Shown here in pieces: positions 32,190 through 45,400 of a stretch of 64,000 nucleotides of DNA (the first letter of the stretch is position 1; each line of letters begins with the position of its first letter). The position numbers and the translations under genes were made by a program. The DNA lies in contig NC_088787.1 of assembly GCF_949628265.1 (NCBI RefSeq), forward strand, positions 27,890,501 through 27,954,500, in the 5' to 3' direction. The notes beneath the pieces are model-generated. The model did not search any database. It was not told the DNA's origin and was given only the letters and a program-made list of their open reading frames with translations. This stretch comes from Cloeon dipterum. Its lineage: Eukaryota > Arthropoda > Insecta > Ephemeroptera > Baetidae.

Positions 32190-35100
32190 TCACGGAATGT
32201 CGTTGTCGTCTTCGACCCCGCAGCAAATGGAGCAGTCATTGAGCCAGCCAGCCCTGCGGAGGCCAATTACGGCCAAAAGGGCTGCTAGCATGGCCAGCAG
32301 CGCGAGCACAGGGGCCACAATCAGCAGGGCCAAGTCCACGGTGGGTACGCACTCGGGCAACAACACATCCATCACTCGCAAGTCTTCTGCGCCGCTGCAC
32401 ATGATCAGCGCCGGCGAGGGTTTCACCAACACCATCGTCTCGTTCAACCACACCTAAAATTAAGAACAGTATTAATTTCATCTTGTGAAATTCTTATTTA
32501 TAATAGATTAAGGAATATTGGTTCAAAGTAGTGAATGATACAATGCGCTTACTTGCCAACCTTTACTGCTTAAAAGGGATTAAACTGAATAACAATTATA
32601 ATGGCTGTTTATTCTCACAATTTGTCAGTACATTCATGTTATCACAGGTTGGTTTACAAATAGGAAAAAAAGCATGTGAGAAAGGGCAACACTTCTGGAA
32701 AACAAGTTTCTAAGACTTTGTCCAGGAGGACAAAGCCGAAGTGAGCCCAGATTATTGTGCTTCAAACTATATGAAATCAGTATAACGTTGAAAACAGTCA
32801 TCAAAACGGAAAAGTTTTTATTTGTAAATTATTATTAAGAAAATATAAGCTTAGCGTATACGTAATAAAATTAGGAGCCCTAAGAGAGTCTTTGATTGCT
32901 GTCTTACAAGTTATGCAAAAAAAGCGAGATTTTTAGCTTATAAATGAAGATCGACGTTACAATAATCAAATTTTGGCTTATAATTTACCTGAGTTTCAAC
33001 GATGTTGCAGTCGTTGCAATCGAAAGGGTTGCCATTCAGATTGATGGAAACAAGGCCCTCCACCTCTCGACGTCCGCTGCGCAAACTCAGAGCTGAGATC
33101 AAATTGTGTGAGACGTCGACATTTTCGGCCCAGGTGGAAAAGCGGGCGCCTTCCAAAGAGCGAATGATGTTGTGCGCCAGGTGCAAGGTAACCACCCTGC
33201 CCTCCACGACGATGTCATCCACCGACTGGAAATTAATTGTAAATGTTAAAAACTGTAGTAAAGCCAAAGATTTTTTAAAACTTAAGCTCTTAATTTTCAT
33301 CTCTGCAAGAAAAAGTTATTTGTGCATATTTGGCGAAAATAAATCCTTGTTCTTAGGAATTTGGAATTTTTAATTATTTACACGTATTATGGTTTCAAAA
33401 CTGCTCATAAATTTGTTTGAATGATCTAAACTTTAAATTAACCTTTACAATTCTTCTCACAAATCAATGTGTCTGATGGGATACAATTATAAAGAGAGCA
33501 TTTTGAAGGGTCCAAATTTGTAACACATCCCACGCGGGCGGAAATCGGCCGGCGCACCGATTCCCAATTAATCGTCGCATTCCCGGGGCCGATAGACGGG
33601 CGGCGACCATAAAGTGGAAGTGCATGGGCTAAGTAGGCGATTAATTGGAAAGCCTTGTACCTGCAGCGCGTTGCTGGAGACGTCGAGATCGTGGAGCAGC
33701 GATAGGATGAGTTTGGGCCCGCGGACCAGCTTGTTGCGCGCGAGGTTGAGGTGCCTGAGGCGGGGGCACGGCACCACCAGGCTGGCCGGCACCACCGCCA
33801 GCTCGTTGGCCGACAGGTCGAGTCTTTGAAGCGCCGGCAGCGTGGACAACGCGCCCTCAGACACGTGGCGCAGCCCGCACCGGGACATGTTCAGCAGCGA
33901 CAGCGCCGACAACGCCGGCAGCGTGTCCACGGTCAGCACCTCGGTCTGCACGCCGGACAGCTGCAACTCCTGAAAGGCAATTAAAAACATTAAAAAAGTA
34001 ATAGCGACGTTTTTTCATATGTAAGGCTGACACCAGCCTGGCGTATAATTTTCGGAGACTTGAAAAAATTCTGCAAAACTATTTAAGCTTTGTGGATCCT
34101 CAGACATTTTCAAATAAAATATGACACTAATTACGATATTTTATAATAATGAGTTGAAATTTGGATTATAAACATTTGTATAAAAACAAATTCAAACAGT
34201 TCATGTGACAAAAACTATAAATTTCTTTTAATTTTTATTTATTTTTGAGAAATTTCCGTAGACAAAATAAAGCATAAAAAACTTCTATATTTCGAGAATT
34301 TACAAGCAAATTTCCAAGACCAATTCCGGTTCACGTAACACGCTTTCAACGTTTATCATTTTTGCTTTGTTCAAATATTTGTCCCCATCTCGGATAATTC
34401 ATAATTCCCAACTTGCGTATGCAAATTTTGAAAAAGTAGCTATATCGGTGTGTATCCATTCTTCGAAAGCAAAGCAACATAGATAGGAAGCAACACGCTA
34501 TATGTATTTTGTAAATTGTACACAGTTGGTGTTTGTTAATAAATTTTATTCTAGTTCCGAGAATCTAAATTTAGTTCAATGTTCAAATAATGCCAATAGA
34601 AAGGGTTGGTCTAATTTTTTTAATGAATCAGATAATCAGAATGACTCTCTTTCTCTCTGAGGGACCACAATTTTATTTTAAATCTCTTCCGATTTTTAGA
34701 GTTCAGCACCTGGAGTTGGTTGAGTCCTTTGAGAGCCTCCTTCAGGGCAGCACCGCCTCCGACCTTGATGAGCGCTGGGTTTCCATCCAAGACGAGTGAT
34801 TTGAGGTTCTTCTGGTGCTGCACAAACTCAGGAACCTTCTCAAGATTCGAGTGGGATAAATTAAGACGCTGAATCCTGTCAGAGCCTGGTTCCACTGTGA
34901 CAGAAATTAAAAATCCTTTATTTGGAGGTTTTGTTATAAAAATATCAAATAGCATGGCAATAAAACAGAGGACGAAATCGTTTTATTTCCGAGGAATTTG
35001 ACGTCCAGTCGCGACAAAAGAAGGCTTCGATCGTCAAAGAATGCGGCGGACGCCGAAATTAAGTGAGATGAAATTCTTTACGGGTTCAAAGCAAACATAA

Positions 35101-38100
35101 GAATGGAAACAAACTCCGACACTAGTCAGAAGATTTATTCGATAAAAGCAGAGAGAGAGAGAGAGAAGGAAGGAAAGTAAATCCAACGCCGTAGTCACAA
35201 CAGACATTTAATCTGAGATGCAGCCATTCAAATCTCCGCTTGTATTTTCCTCATTGACGCCTCTGAATGCAAACAGCGCACAAGCATAACACCACACGCT
35301 AGAGTGTAACAATATACATATGAAAAGGCGCTTTTTTTCTCTCTTCCTCTGTGTGGATGAGATTAAATAATAAAATTATTTCCTCGGAGAAGCTAAAGGA
35401 GCGTTAAAGCGACTTTTTTGATCCGAGTGAACGTGCGGTCGGGGGACGGTAAACAAAGCTAGGCAGTATCAAATGCAAACATGTAGTAAAAACCAGTTTG
35501 TTATATCACCGCGCGCCGCGAACGGGGACGCCTCAAATTGGGGCTCGCGCGACTCTATACAAACATGCCGTGGAAAATATAGCAACCTGAATTCGTGTTT
35601 GCTCGTCTGTGATTTACAGCTGCTTTGCTTAGTCTAATTTTCATTGTCTTTAAATTTGGTTCAAAATAATAAGGTTCATTTGTTGAAGTGACGTAATTTT
35701 TAAACAAACATATAAGGCTAAAAATTTGCTATAAGTGCAATGACCTCTGACTAACTTCAAAGAAGATTTAAATAGCTGCCACGATGCTGACAAGAAAGAA
35801 ATTAAATTTAAAAAGGTTTTTTTCTAAATATGTGTGTTTAGCAAGTGAATAATTGAAAAGATTTATTTAACATTTTCAAATTGTATGATTGTTCAACAGA
35901 CACAATTGCGTAATAAGGAACACATATATTTAAAAAAAATCATTGAAAGGTTTTTCTACTCAACTCATATTTTAATGAATTAATTTAGAATAGAAAGACC
36001 TCTTCAAATCTTAAAAGTTGATATTTGAAGATCCTGAAAATAAAAAATCTTTTGATATTGGAAATATTCGTTTCTTGAGATAAAAAAGTGCTTGGATGTG
36101 CTCTTGTTAATTTATTGAACAAATTTCCCACTTCCTCTACTGATGATGACGGATTTATTAGTAATTATGTAATGGGCCGCAAGGTGTGACCCTGCACGTT
36201 TAGATGGTAATTACATTATTATTATCTCCGGCTATAAGGGATCAGAGGCGAACGCACCGCGCTCTCTTTTCACTCTTAATAGTCAGAGAGTCGACAAAAA
36301 AGGGACTCAAAAAATGTAACACAATTTACGCGCATTCATCACCTGGATGTGCTCTGTTTCGAGGCACAATATGTGTGGAATTTGGGATGAATAGAACACG
36401 AAAGCAATAAAACACCTCCAGAGAGGAATGCCAGAGCATCAGCCCTCCATTGTGTGAGAAATTTCGGCCGAATTGAATCTGATGCTGCGGCAACGCCACC
36501 AAAAGTGCCATTTCATCGAGATATGAGATATAGCACTCATGCAAATCAGGGAAAGGCATTTTTTTCTGATTTCTATCTCATTTTTGACTTGGTAGTATAC
36601 GTTAGAACCTTGATATAATTAATTCATCGTAGAAGTTGATCCTGAACCAAAAGAGACGAAAGATAGCAATCTACAAAATATTAAAACTCAGTCTTCATTG
36701 TTAGACCGAGATGTAATTAATTGCCCAGCATCATGAATGTTAAAAATGCATGTTTGCCTTGGATAAGATTACAATGTTTTAGTTCCCTGCTGCGCCGGCC
36801 GACCTGAAAGGAGGCTGCGCGTTTTCAACGCTGTGGTTTCCGTGGAGCCACTCCGAGTGATCGAGTATGATAGTACCATTCTAGTAACTTCCAATGTTCG
36901 TTTTGGCCAAATACACGGCCATCGAGGAAAAGTGACAGCGCATGAAACACAACTATAACATGCCAACTTATTAAAAATTGCGTTTAAATTATTTGTGCGT
37001 TGCTTATATTTTATTTTACTCTTAAAATGAGAGCATAATTAGAGGTTTTGAGTTATGAATTTTTTTTTTAATTATCCAATGCAGATTTTCTTCACTGTTT
37101 GAAACAATGAGGGATAGTTTTTTTTCTGTTGAGACTCTGTCAGGTGCAATTACTTACATTGTTTTAAAGACGAGTCACGCAAAAGTTAACAGCCCATAAC
37201 TGTGCAATTAAGACGACTTCATCCAATTTTACGGCTTCTCTCATTGAGCATCTTGTGTAAACATTGTGTTTCGCGTTGAATCGAATTAGTAATGAAGCTG
37301 CTGTGCGATCATTCCCTGGTGTAATGAACTCGACGATTGTTTTTTGTGATTGCGATTACACCACGCCGCTTTGACTCGACCGCTGAGAAAGGAAGAAACG
37401 GGAGTGAGAGAAGGGGACAAATCAAAAGCGGTGTCATTGAGAATGGGCAACCATTGAGGCGAAACTGGCCCGACTGGTCGCACTCGCGCACACACGGCTC
37501 TCGCAGCTTAATTTGTTGCTGTTTACGAGGCGAGACGCGCTTTGATGAAAGTAAAAACTAAAAATACAGTTAGCCTCTCTCGGCACAGCGTGGACCTCGG
37601 CCAGCCGACGGCGGATGCTGGATGGATGGATGATAAAGTGTCAGGCGGAGGAGATGATTTCGGAGATGCGTTTGTTCTCGGAATATCAAATTATGCTCGC
37701 AACGCACACGATCACGATGGCTGGACATAGCAGGAACGTGTGTCTAGAATTGTTGTTGCTCTATACGTAATAGTGCGAGATAAAGTTGAGAAGTTTATGA
37801 ACTGAAATCTTAGAAATGACTTGAAACTGAGATAACAATTTTGTTATTCAACCAAATGTTTTACTTAAAATGTGTGACGTGTTAAGTATTAATATAATTA
37901 TAAGAAGGCGGGTTTTTAGTTTTTATTGAGCGAGGTTAATTTGTTTGACGTTCAATTGGAAATTGAAAAAAATGTCCTTGCAATCAAGCATTATAATTTT
38001 TAATACGAAAAATGGCGTTGGAGAGTATTGAAGTCAGGCCAATCTAAATTTAAATTAAGTTGTAAGAGAATTATTGGCAATCGAGTTCAATTTTCATGGA

Positions 38101-39404
38101 AAACCGGTGAACATTAATTTGAACTGTGCTCTAAAGGTTCGATTTTAATTCCAAAACCTTTCTTTTCACGTCCCTTTTGTCTTGTGAGGAGAAAAGCGCC
38201 GCAAGAGGTGCACCTTCCTTCTCTTCTTAGCGTAGACATATAATTTTTCACCGCTGCACCGCATCCATTCTCTCATTTTGTCCCGAGGCTTCGTTGGGAT
38301 CGTCATCGCGCGGCTGGACTGCCATTATGCAAGCCTTTTTATTCAATTTACGCCGCCAATTAAAAGGACCACGCGAAAGCTTTTAACGGAAGTTAAATGG
38401 AAACGCCGTAAAAGCTATTTTTGGAAGGCGATTAAAACTGCTAGGGAATCGGCCCGCTTCGTTTTCTATCACACACTGCTGTGTGAAACGCGTGCATAAT
38501 CCTTGTTCGATGGTGATTTATAACGAATTCCACCTGTTCCCTCCGGTCGATGGATTTTTTATTATTTTACGCGAACGCTTTCACAAAGCAACAACAATCG
38601 GCGGGTGATGATAATAATTTCTGCCGCTGGGATTCGGATTCGTGGCGTATGATTGACGCACCGGGAATAAAAAGACGGGTGTCCCTGCTGCGTATCAAAT
38701 GCCAGCAAATTCTCTTCTGACGATAGCAACAGCCTCTTCCAAACTGACGTTTTGTCCGGCAAACCGGCAAATCCCATTTTCCAGCGAGCTTGTTTGCTTT
38801 GCGTATAGCGGCGGATCAGGTGTGAAAAGCTTTTTAGCAACGCCGAGTGCAGAGATCGTTGCGCCAATCGCTTAAAACGACTCATCGACAGACGAGTATG
38901 AAGACAAAGACAATTGATTACGTGTGGCTAATTGATTGTTAACAGTCCGCGACTGATGCCATTATCAGGCACTTTTTGTGTTTCAACGCGTCTTTGAAAT
39001 CTTATTCATTTCATCTGTCCCGTTTGCTGTGATAATGCGTTTCTGATGAGATGGACCTCTTCTTGCATTGTTTAAGCTTCAAATGATTGTTTCATCGCAC
39101 TGTAAAAAGTGCTTTGTAAGTGACAAAATTTAGGATGCACAAAATGTTTGTCACCAGCTCGTAACTATAATCGTAAATTTAAAATTAATAAAACTGCTGG
39201 TCCATATACTCTAGCAAAAAATAGTTTAGACGTTTTTTGCCTTTAGTTAACGATGCTAACCACTATTATAGTGTTTTTGCCTTTTAGAGATATAAATTTC
39301 GCTGAACAATCAGCAGCAATCAAGAAACCCTAAATTCGGACAAACCATAATCAGGAGTTAAGTGATCATGAAGCCGCATCGTTCCGCGAACGGCAATTTT
39401 TCGC

Positions 39405-39466
<62 letters not shown>

Positions 39467-42400
39467 CACACAAAAGCAGCCACTCGGCCAAGGAAAAGAA
39501 AGATATGATAGAGAGAAAAAATAGCCAAGAGGGACTCACACGTGGAGATGTTTCCGAGCGCGTTGAACGAGAGGTCCAGTTCAGTGACGTGGACCCCGAA
39601 GCCGACCGGCAGGGCCTTGGCCTGCTGCTCGTCGGGTTCGACGCCCGGCCCCTTGGCGGCCCCTGGGCCTCCTTGGCTTCCGAGGCCCCCGCGGATGCGC
39701 AGGCTGTGCAGACTGTCAGTGGGCAGGTTGCGCACCACCGAGTGCCCCTTGGAGCTGCGGTCCGGAAAGCCGGACGCGGCAAACGAGTAGTTGAACGAGC
39801 GCAGCACAAGGTTCAACTGCTCAGCCACGTCCACTGCCGAAACAGACACTTCCCTGATGCACCCGCTCGAAGGTCGCTCCTCCCTGAAAGCAAAAAGCAA
39901 AAAAACGGCGTTCAGGTACAGAGCGAAAAAAACATTATGTAATTGTTAAATTTTATAATTATGATGAAATTTGGAACGCAACAATAAAATAATTTTTCAA
40001 ATTTATTTCGTTACCCCAATTTTCCTCAGGTCAAATGTTAATTTTAAAAAGAACTAACCACTAGCCCAAATTTCTCAATATTTTAATCCAATCCAACAGG
40101 TATTTTATCAAGGCGCACGAGATTAAATTATAGTGAAACTTAAATAAAGCTTCGGTGAAAGAAGCAGGGCATTGCGATATAAAAAATTACCGGTGTGTCC
40201 AGTGGGAAAAATCCCCGTGAGCGGCAGCAGCAAGAAATATGACTCCGCCAAAAGAGGCAGTCTTTTGATGTCAGAGAGTTTAATGAAAGGCGGCTTAATT
40301 AGAATTTCGGCCCCCGTTTTAATTTACCGCCTCATTTATTTTTAATGGGATGCACATGCTGCGTCGCCATAAACGTTTTCCGAATTCGGACGCTGAAAAG
40401 AAAATTGGGCTTTTGGTTGGTCACTCAGCGGCCGCTAATTTGTTTTGCTCGAGACGAGTGTAACTGCACTTTTGTGTTTTTCGTTAAATTGGAGGCTCAA
40501 TCGGAAAGAGAAACGCAGCTTTTTCTGCCTTTCGGTTGATTACACTGTTGGGAGGAAAATCGTGTTTTGGAGAAAAAAAGCAATGTTTATTGGAGCCGAC
40601 GCAGCGGCAATTCAGTCGGAGATTTATAATCGGTGCCTTGATTGCCCATCTTGTTAGGCGCGAGAGAAAATATAAATTACACGCCGGCAAGAAAATGCAT
40701 CTTTCTTTCAGGCAGAAGCCGCACAAAAGCCGTTTTTGGAAATTGCGTGTGTTACCACGCGTGGCTAACAATGTGAAAACAATGGTTGCGACGTAGCCTT
40801 GGAGCGGATTTATGTAAAACCACGCACTACCCGCCAGCTCCTCAAAATCCGGCCTCTCGCACCAAAAGAAGTGATTACAGATGACCGTGTTACTTTAAAA
40901 AAAAACTCGATTTCTGCGAGTGTGAAGTGCCATAAAAATTTAAAAAATTTAAATATAGCTGCACTCTTATGTATAATTTTCTTAAAAATGCAACTCTTGT
41001 AATATATATTTGAAATCAAGATAGGACACTGTTTTTGCACCATATTTGCTAACTCTGTTTTCCTCTTTTTGATATGATTTTCTTGGATTTTAATGATTGT
41101 AGTACCAATGGCATTGGAGAAATATCAAAACTTTATTATTTAAAAAAGGTAAAACTTATATTTCTATACATCATTTGCGGGAGTCTGCCTGCATTTCATC
41201 TGATTTGGATCACAAGTATACTTCAATATTTAGAGTAGTTGCGAGATCACTAACGTTTCCTTGATCATTCTTACATCTTACTCTTTAAAATATAAGTATG
41301 GCCTTCAATAAAAATTGAAAAGTGTCTTACCAAACTTCAATTGATTTGGCTTTAGTCTACATCACTTTTAGTGAGTTACGTCACACTTCTTAATTTATTG
41401 GTTACATTTTCGCTCGTGCCAATTTAGAGTGTCAAAGATCGTGACACCTAGTAATTTACCTTTCTATGCTTCGTCAATGGACATGTCATCAATACGGATA
41501 TCAGGGTATACAGAAGATTTTTCATTTGGGGAACATGCATTTGTAATATATTTGTTTTACTCGCGTTAAAACTGAGGTAATTGCGTTGTGAGTATTTGAC
41601 GATATGATCGTTAACGATATGTGCATTGGTATTTGTGGCCGAATCATTGGGGCGGATTACGGCACTGCTGCCGTAATCCGCCCCATTATCGGTGCCTGTA
41701 ACGATAACACTACTAGTATCATCTGCAAATAAACAAAGTGTAGCGATAACATTTATGGATCAATATCATTTGTGTAGATATTAAACACAGAAGGGCCTTG
41801 AGGGATCCCAATATGTGAGGTTTCAGTTGGGGAGTTAATGTCAACATATTATGTTTTGTTTCTAGGATTTAAGTCTGTGAAGTGTACAAATTGCTTTCTA
41901 TTCAGTAAGAAACTTTCTAGCCAATGAAGGGATTTATCGCTCAATCTGTTGATTTTTAATTTCTGAAGCAAGAGTTGGGGATATATAGCGTGCCGAATGC
42001 ATTGAGCTTGTAAGCAGTTTGATTATTTCATGGTGCGGCCTCGAAATTCATTATATCCCTGACGCTTCACAAAGTATCATGGATTCCAAAATTCAGCTTA
42101 TAACAAATTTAAATGGTGAGTTCGTACATAATCTACTTAAAATTTGCCATCGCAACTGATCCAATCCATAAATAATGTCTCTTCCAGAATTTCCGAGAGT
42201 TAGAAAGTCACGAATCTTGAAGGGTCTCTGCACATTCTGCGTGGTATTAACAGTTCTGCCAATTTTTCTCGTCCTAAATTCTTTTCAGAAAAGCCACCAA
42301 AATATCATAAGAATTGAGAAGGTAAAACAATAAACTGACGCTCTTTCGAATACTCTATTTACAGCATAGCTTAAGAATCTTAAATACATACCATAACTGG

Positions 42401-45400
42401 TAAAAATATTATGCACAGCTTCTAACTACAAAAATAAACAGTTTAATTATTTACAGGCACAGCATAATCTAATAGCCCAAGATCTATACACGAGCTATGG
42501 TTTTAAGCTCAGAAGCTAAAGTGCAAATTATTGGTTCTCAGGATTATGGAATTCAACCCCAAACTCAACCTCCTTGCACCGATTTGGTCTGCCAGCGTCA
42601 TGCCCGAATCGACTCAGCCTTAGAAATTTTAGAATCACGCAACATTTCCCGCCAAGCGATTTTCTTCATCGAGACCTCAGGCAGGGGCACTCTGTTACCC
42701 CGGCAGTTGTGCGCCCTAGAGTCGGCGGCCAGGCACAACCCCGACGCCGATATTTACGGGCTGCTGCTGGACCTACCAGCCGACCCTCGTCTCACCAGGG
42801 ATGAGCAGGTGCTCACCCTGCTGCGATACTACGGCAACGTGCGCCTGCTCTGGGCCAAATCCGCCACTTATTTCGTCGGAACGCCACTTCAAGAGTGGAA
42901 CATTGCTAACCGCATCAATACCAGCGTGAACCGCGCTGAGGATGCCAGTGACATTATGAGAGTTGTCACCGTACTAAAGTAATTATAATTGGCTCTTGTT
43001 CCTATAATTTAATTTTTTCATCCCTTTCGTAGGTACGGTGGGATATATCTCGATTTGGACTTTGTGATCCAGCAGTCTCTGACCTCAATGCCGCCCAATT
43101 GGCTGACTTTTGAGTTGGGCAGCAACCCCACAAGTAGCGCATTCGGCTTCCAAAAGGGCCACCCAATGGTGAATATTATGGCCAACGAACAAGCCGCAAC
43201 CTTCGACGGATCAATCTTTGGATACAGTGGGCCCAGCATGGTGGCTCGTGTGATGAGTCGGACCTGCGGAATGAGTCTTTCCGAGTTGTTCAATACAGGC
43301 AAAAACTGCACTGACATCGTAGTACTCAAGCCAGATAAATTCTATCCCATATCCTACCCTGCGTGGCGCCTATTATTCGACGAATCTGTTGCTGGCCAGA
43401 CGATGGAAACTGTGAGAAGCAGTTTAGGCGTGCACATGTTCAACTACCTAAGTCACGGCGCCAATGTTACGCTTGGTTCTAATCAGGCGTATAGTCAGCT
43501 TGCGCAGAAACACTGCCCCCGGGCCTACTGGAGCTGCTTTAAGAACTTTTGATTTAATTTCATTTGAAAATTTCAAGATCAAATAAATTAATCGTACGTT
43601 TGATACTGTATTTTTACTTAGATGAAACGAATGAGCGTATTGAACCTTCCCCGTTTCACCGTGTGAGAATAAGTTGTTTATTTCAATCAGTGGCAAATTG
43701 GCTATTTTTGTTTTGCGGTGGAATTACATAAACCTTTTTTCGGTAAATAAGCTGTCTCTTAATTAAAATTACAGATGCTTTGATCTATAAATCTGCTTTA
43801 CTTAAATACGTAACATTTTATTTATGAAAACAACACAGTGATAAAAAGAAACATTAAAAACAAAAAATATTTAATAAACTTAAACTGACAGTCGACTTAC
43901 TGCCTCCTCAACACTCACAATCATGCATGTTATTCGAATAATCATTTTGCTCAGCACCTATATGCTACAGATAATTAACTTAAGCAAGACATGTGTTGAA
44001 GGTGCACTTGTCGCAAGCAAGTCATGCGGATGAGAAAATATCATAAAACTATTGCATATTTAAAATAAAGGCAGGGATGATATGCCCATATTAACGCGAA
44101 ACATTTTGCGCCAACCCGAATTTCTTCACCGAGACCTCAGTAGGAAAGGGCACTTGTTACCCCATGCATAGTGCCTCGGGTGATGAATTTGAATTGCGAT
44201 TGCGGAATGAATTTGTCAAGAGCTTTTAAACTATGTTATAAACGCTTTGCTCAAGCCAGACAAGTTTTCCCCGTCAACAACCCTGCCATGTAACATCTTT
44301 TCAAGGAAGCCACCACTGCCCAGGTGATGGACACAGTGAATAACAATCTACGTGTTCAAATGTTGAACTATCTGAAGCACGACACCAATGTCACGCTCGG
44401 CTCTAATCAAGCATAATATAGACAGCTTGCGTAAAGATGCTATCCCAGAGCGTATATTTTACTGGAGATGCTTTGCAAGCTTCGTATTTCTAAAATTTAT
44501 TTAATTGTAGCTCGATTCGCAGTGTATCAGAGAGCCCTCCTCGTCCTTTTTTTCCGAATCAACAAATTAAACAAAACTATGGTCATTCTGTAAATTTTTA
44601 CTGCTTATTTTTTAACGCAGCATAATATTCCAATATATAAGTTATTATAAGGTTAAGGACTGTTATTCACTGCTCAAAATTTACGCATAGATTTTGTTTT
44701 TTAAACTCGAAACACCTTTCATTTGTTAAGCCGCACAAGTGTTTTTGTATTCAATATCATTTTGGTTTGCTTACCTGTTATTTGGAATATTAACTGTGTA
44801 TTTACAAAATTGTGCAACTTTGTATGCTTGGAATATAAAACAGTTATGGTTATAATGCAATTTTGTGGTTCAATTTACATTTCAGCTTTTTACATTTTGA
44901 GTGAAGTGATTCTTTGTGTCTATAACTAGTTAAAATTAAATGTATGGTAGAGAGATTTCATTTTGTAATTCGAAACACAATATTAAACGATTCTCCAAAC
45001 CCATTTAGATTAACACCGCCGGTTTACCTCTGTGTCCATAAAATAAAAGGCACTCTTGTTAACAAAAATCGTGTATTTTTTAGGATTATCAAAGGGCAAA
45101 CGAGCTGGTAATTCACTGCTCTCGCCGAGTTTAAAAGACAGTTAACAGAGCCGGCCGACTGGCAGGCATGCAAATGAAATAAAAAGCAATCAGCGTCGCT
45201 CACGAAGACATTAAAAATTTAATTTGCCTTCGCTGCAATCACTCTCCGAAACGCATCACTCTCAGATTCCGCTCTTTCCCACGTTTCGGTTTTTTAAAAT
45301 GCGTCCGTCAGGAGCGATCGTATTTATTATATATGTATTAATGTGTGTGGCACGTAACTGTGAAGAATACATAATAAAAAGCTAAGTCCCCTTTTCCTGC

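Noticed and set aside
39358-39942. Frames with SLSLSL or Glu/Arg-rich runs
   Set aside because: Products of the (GA)n microsatellite and antisense of LRR gene exon 2.
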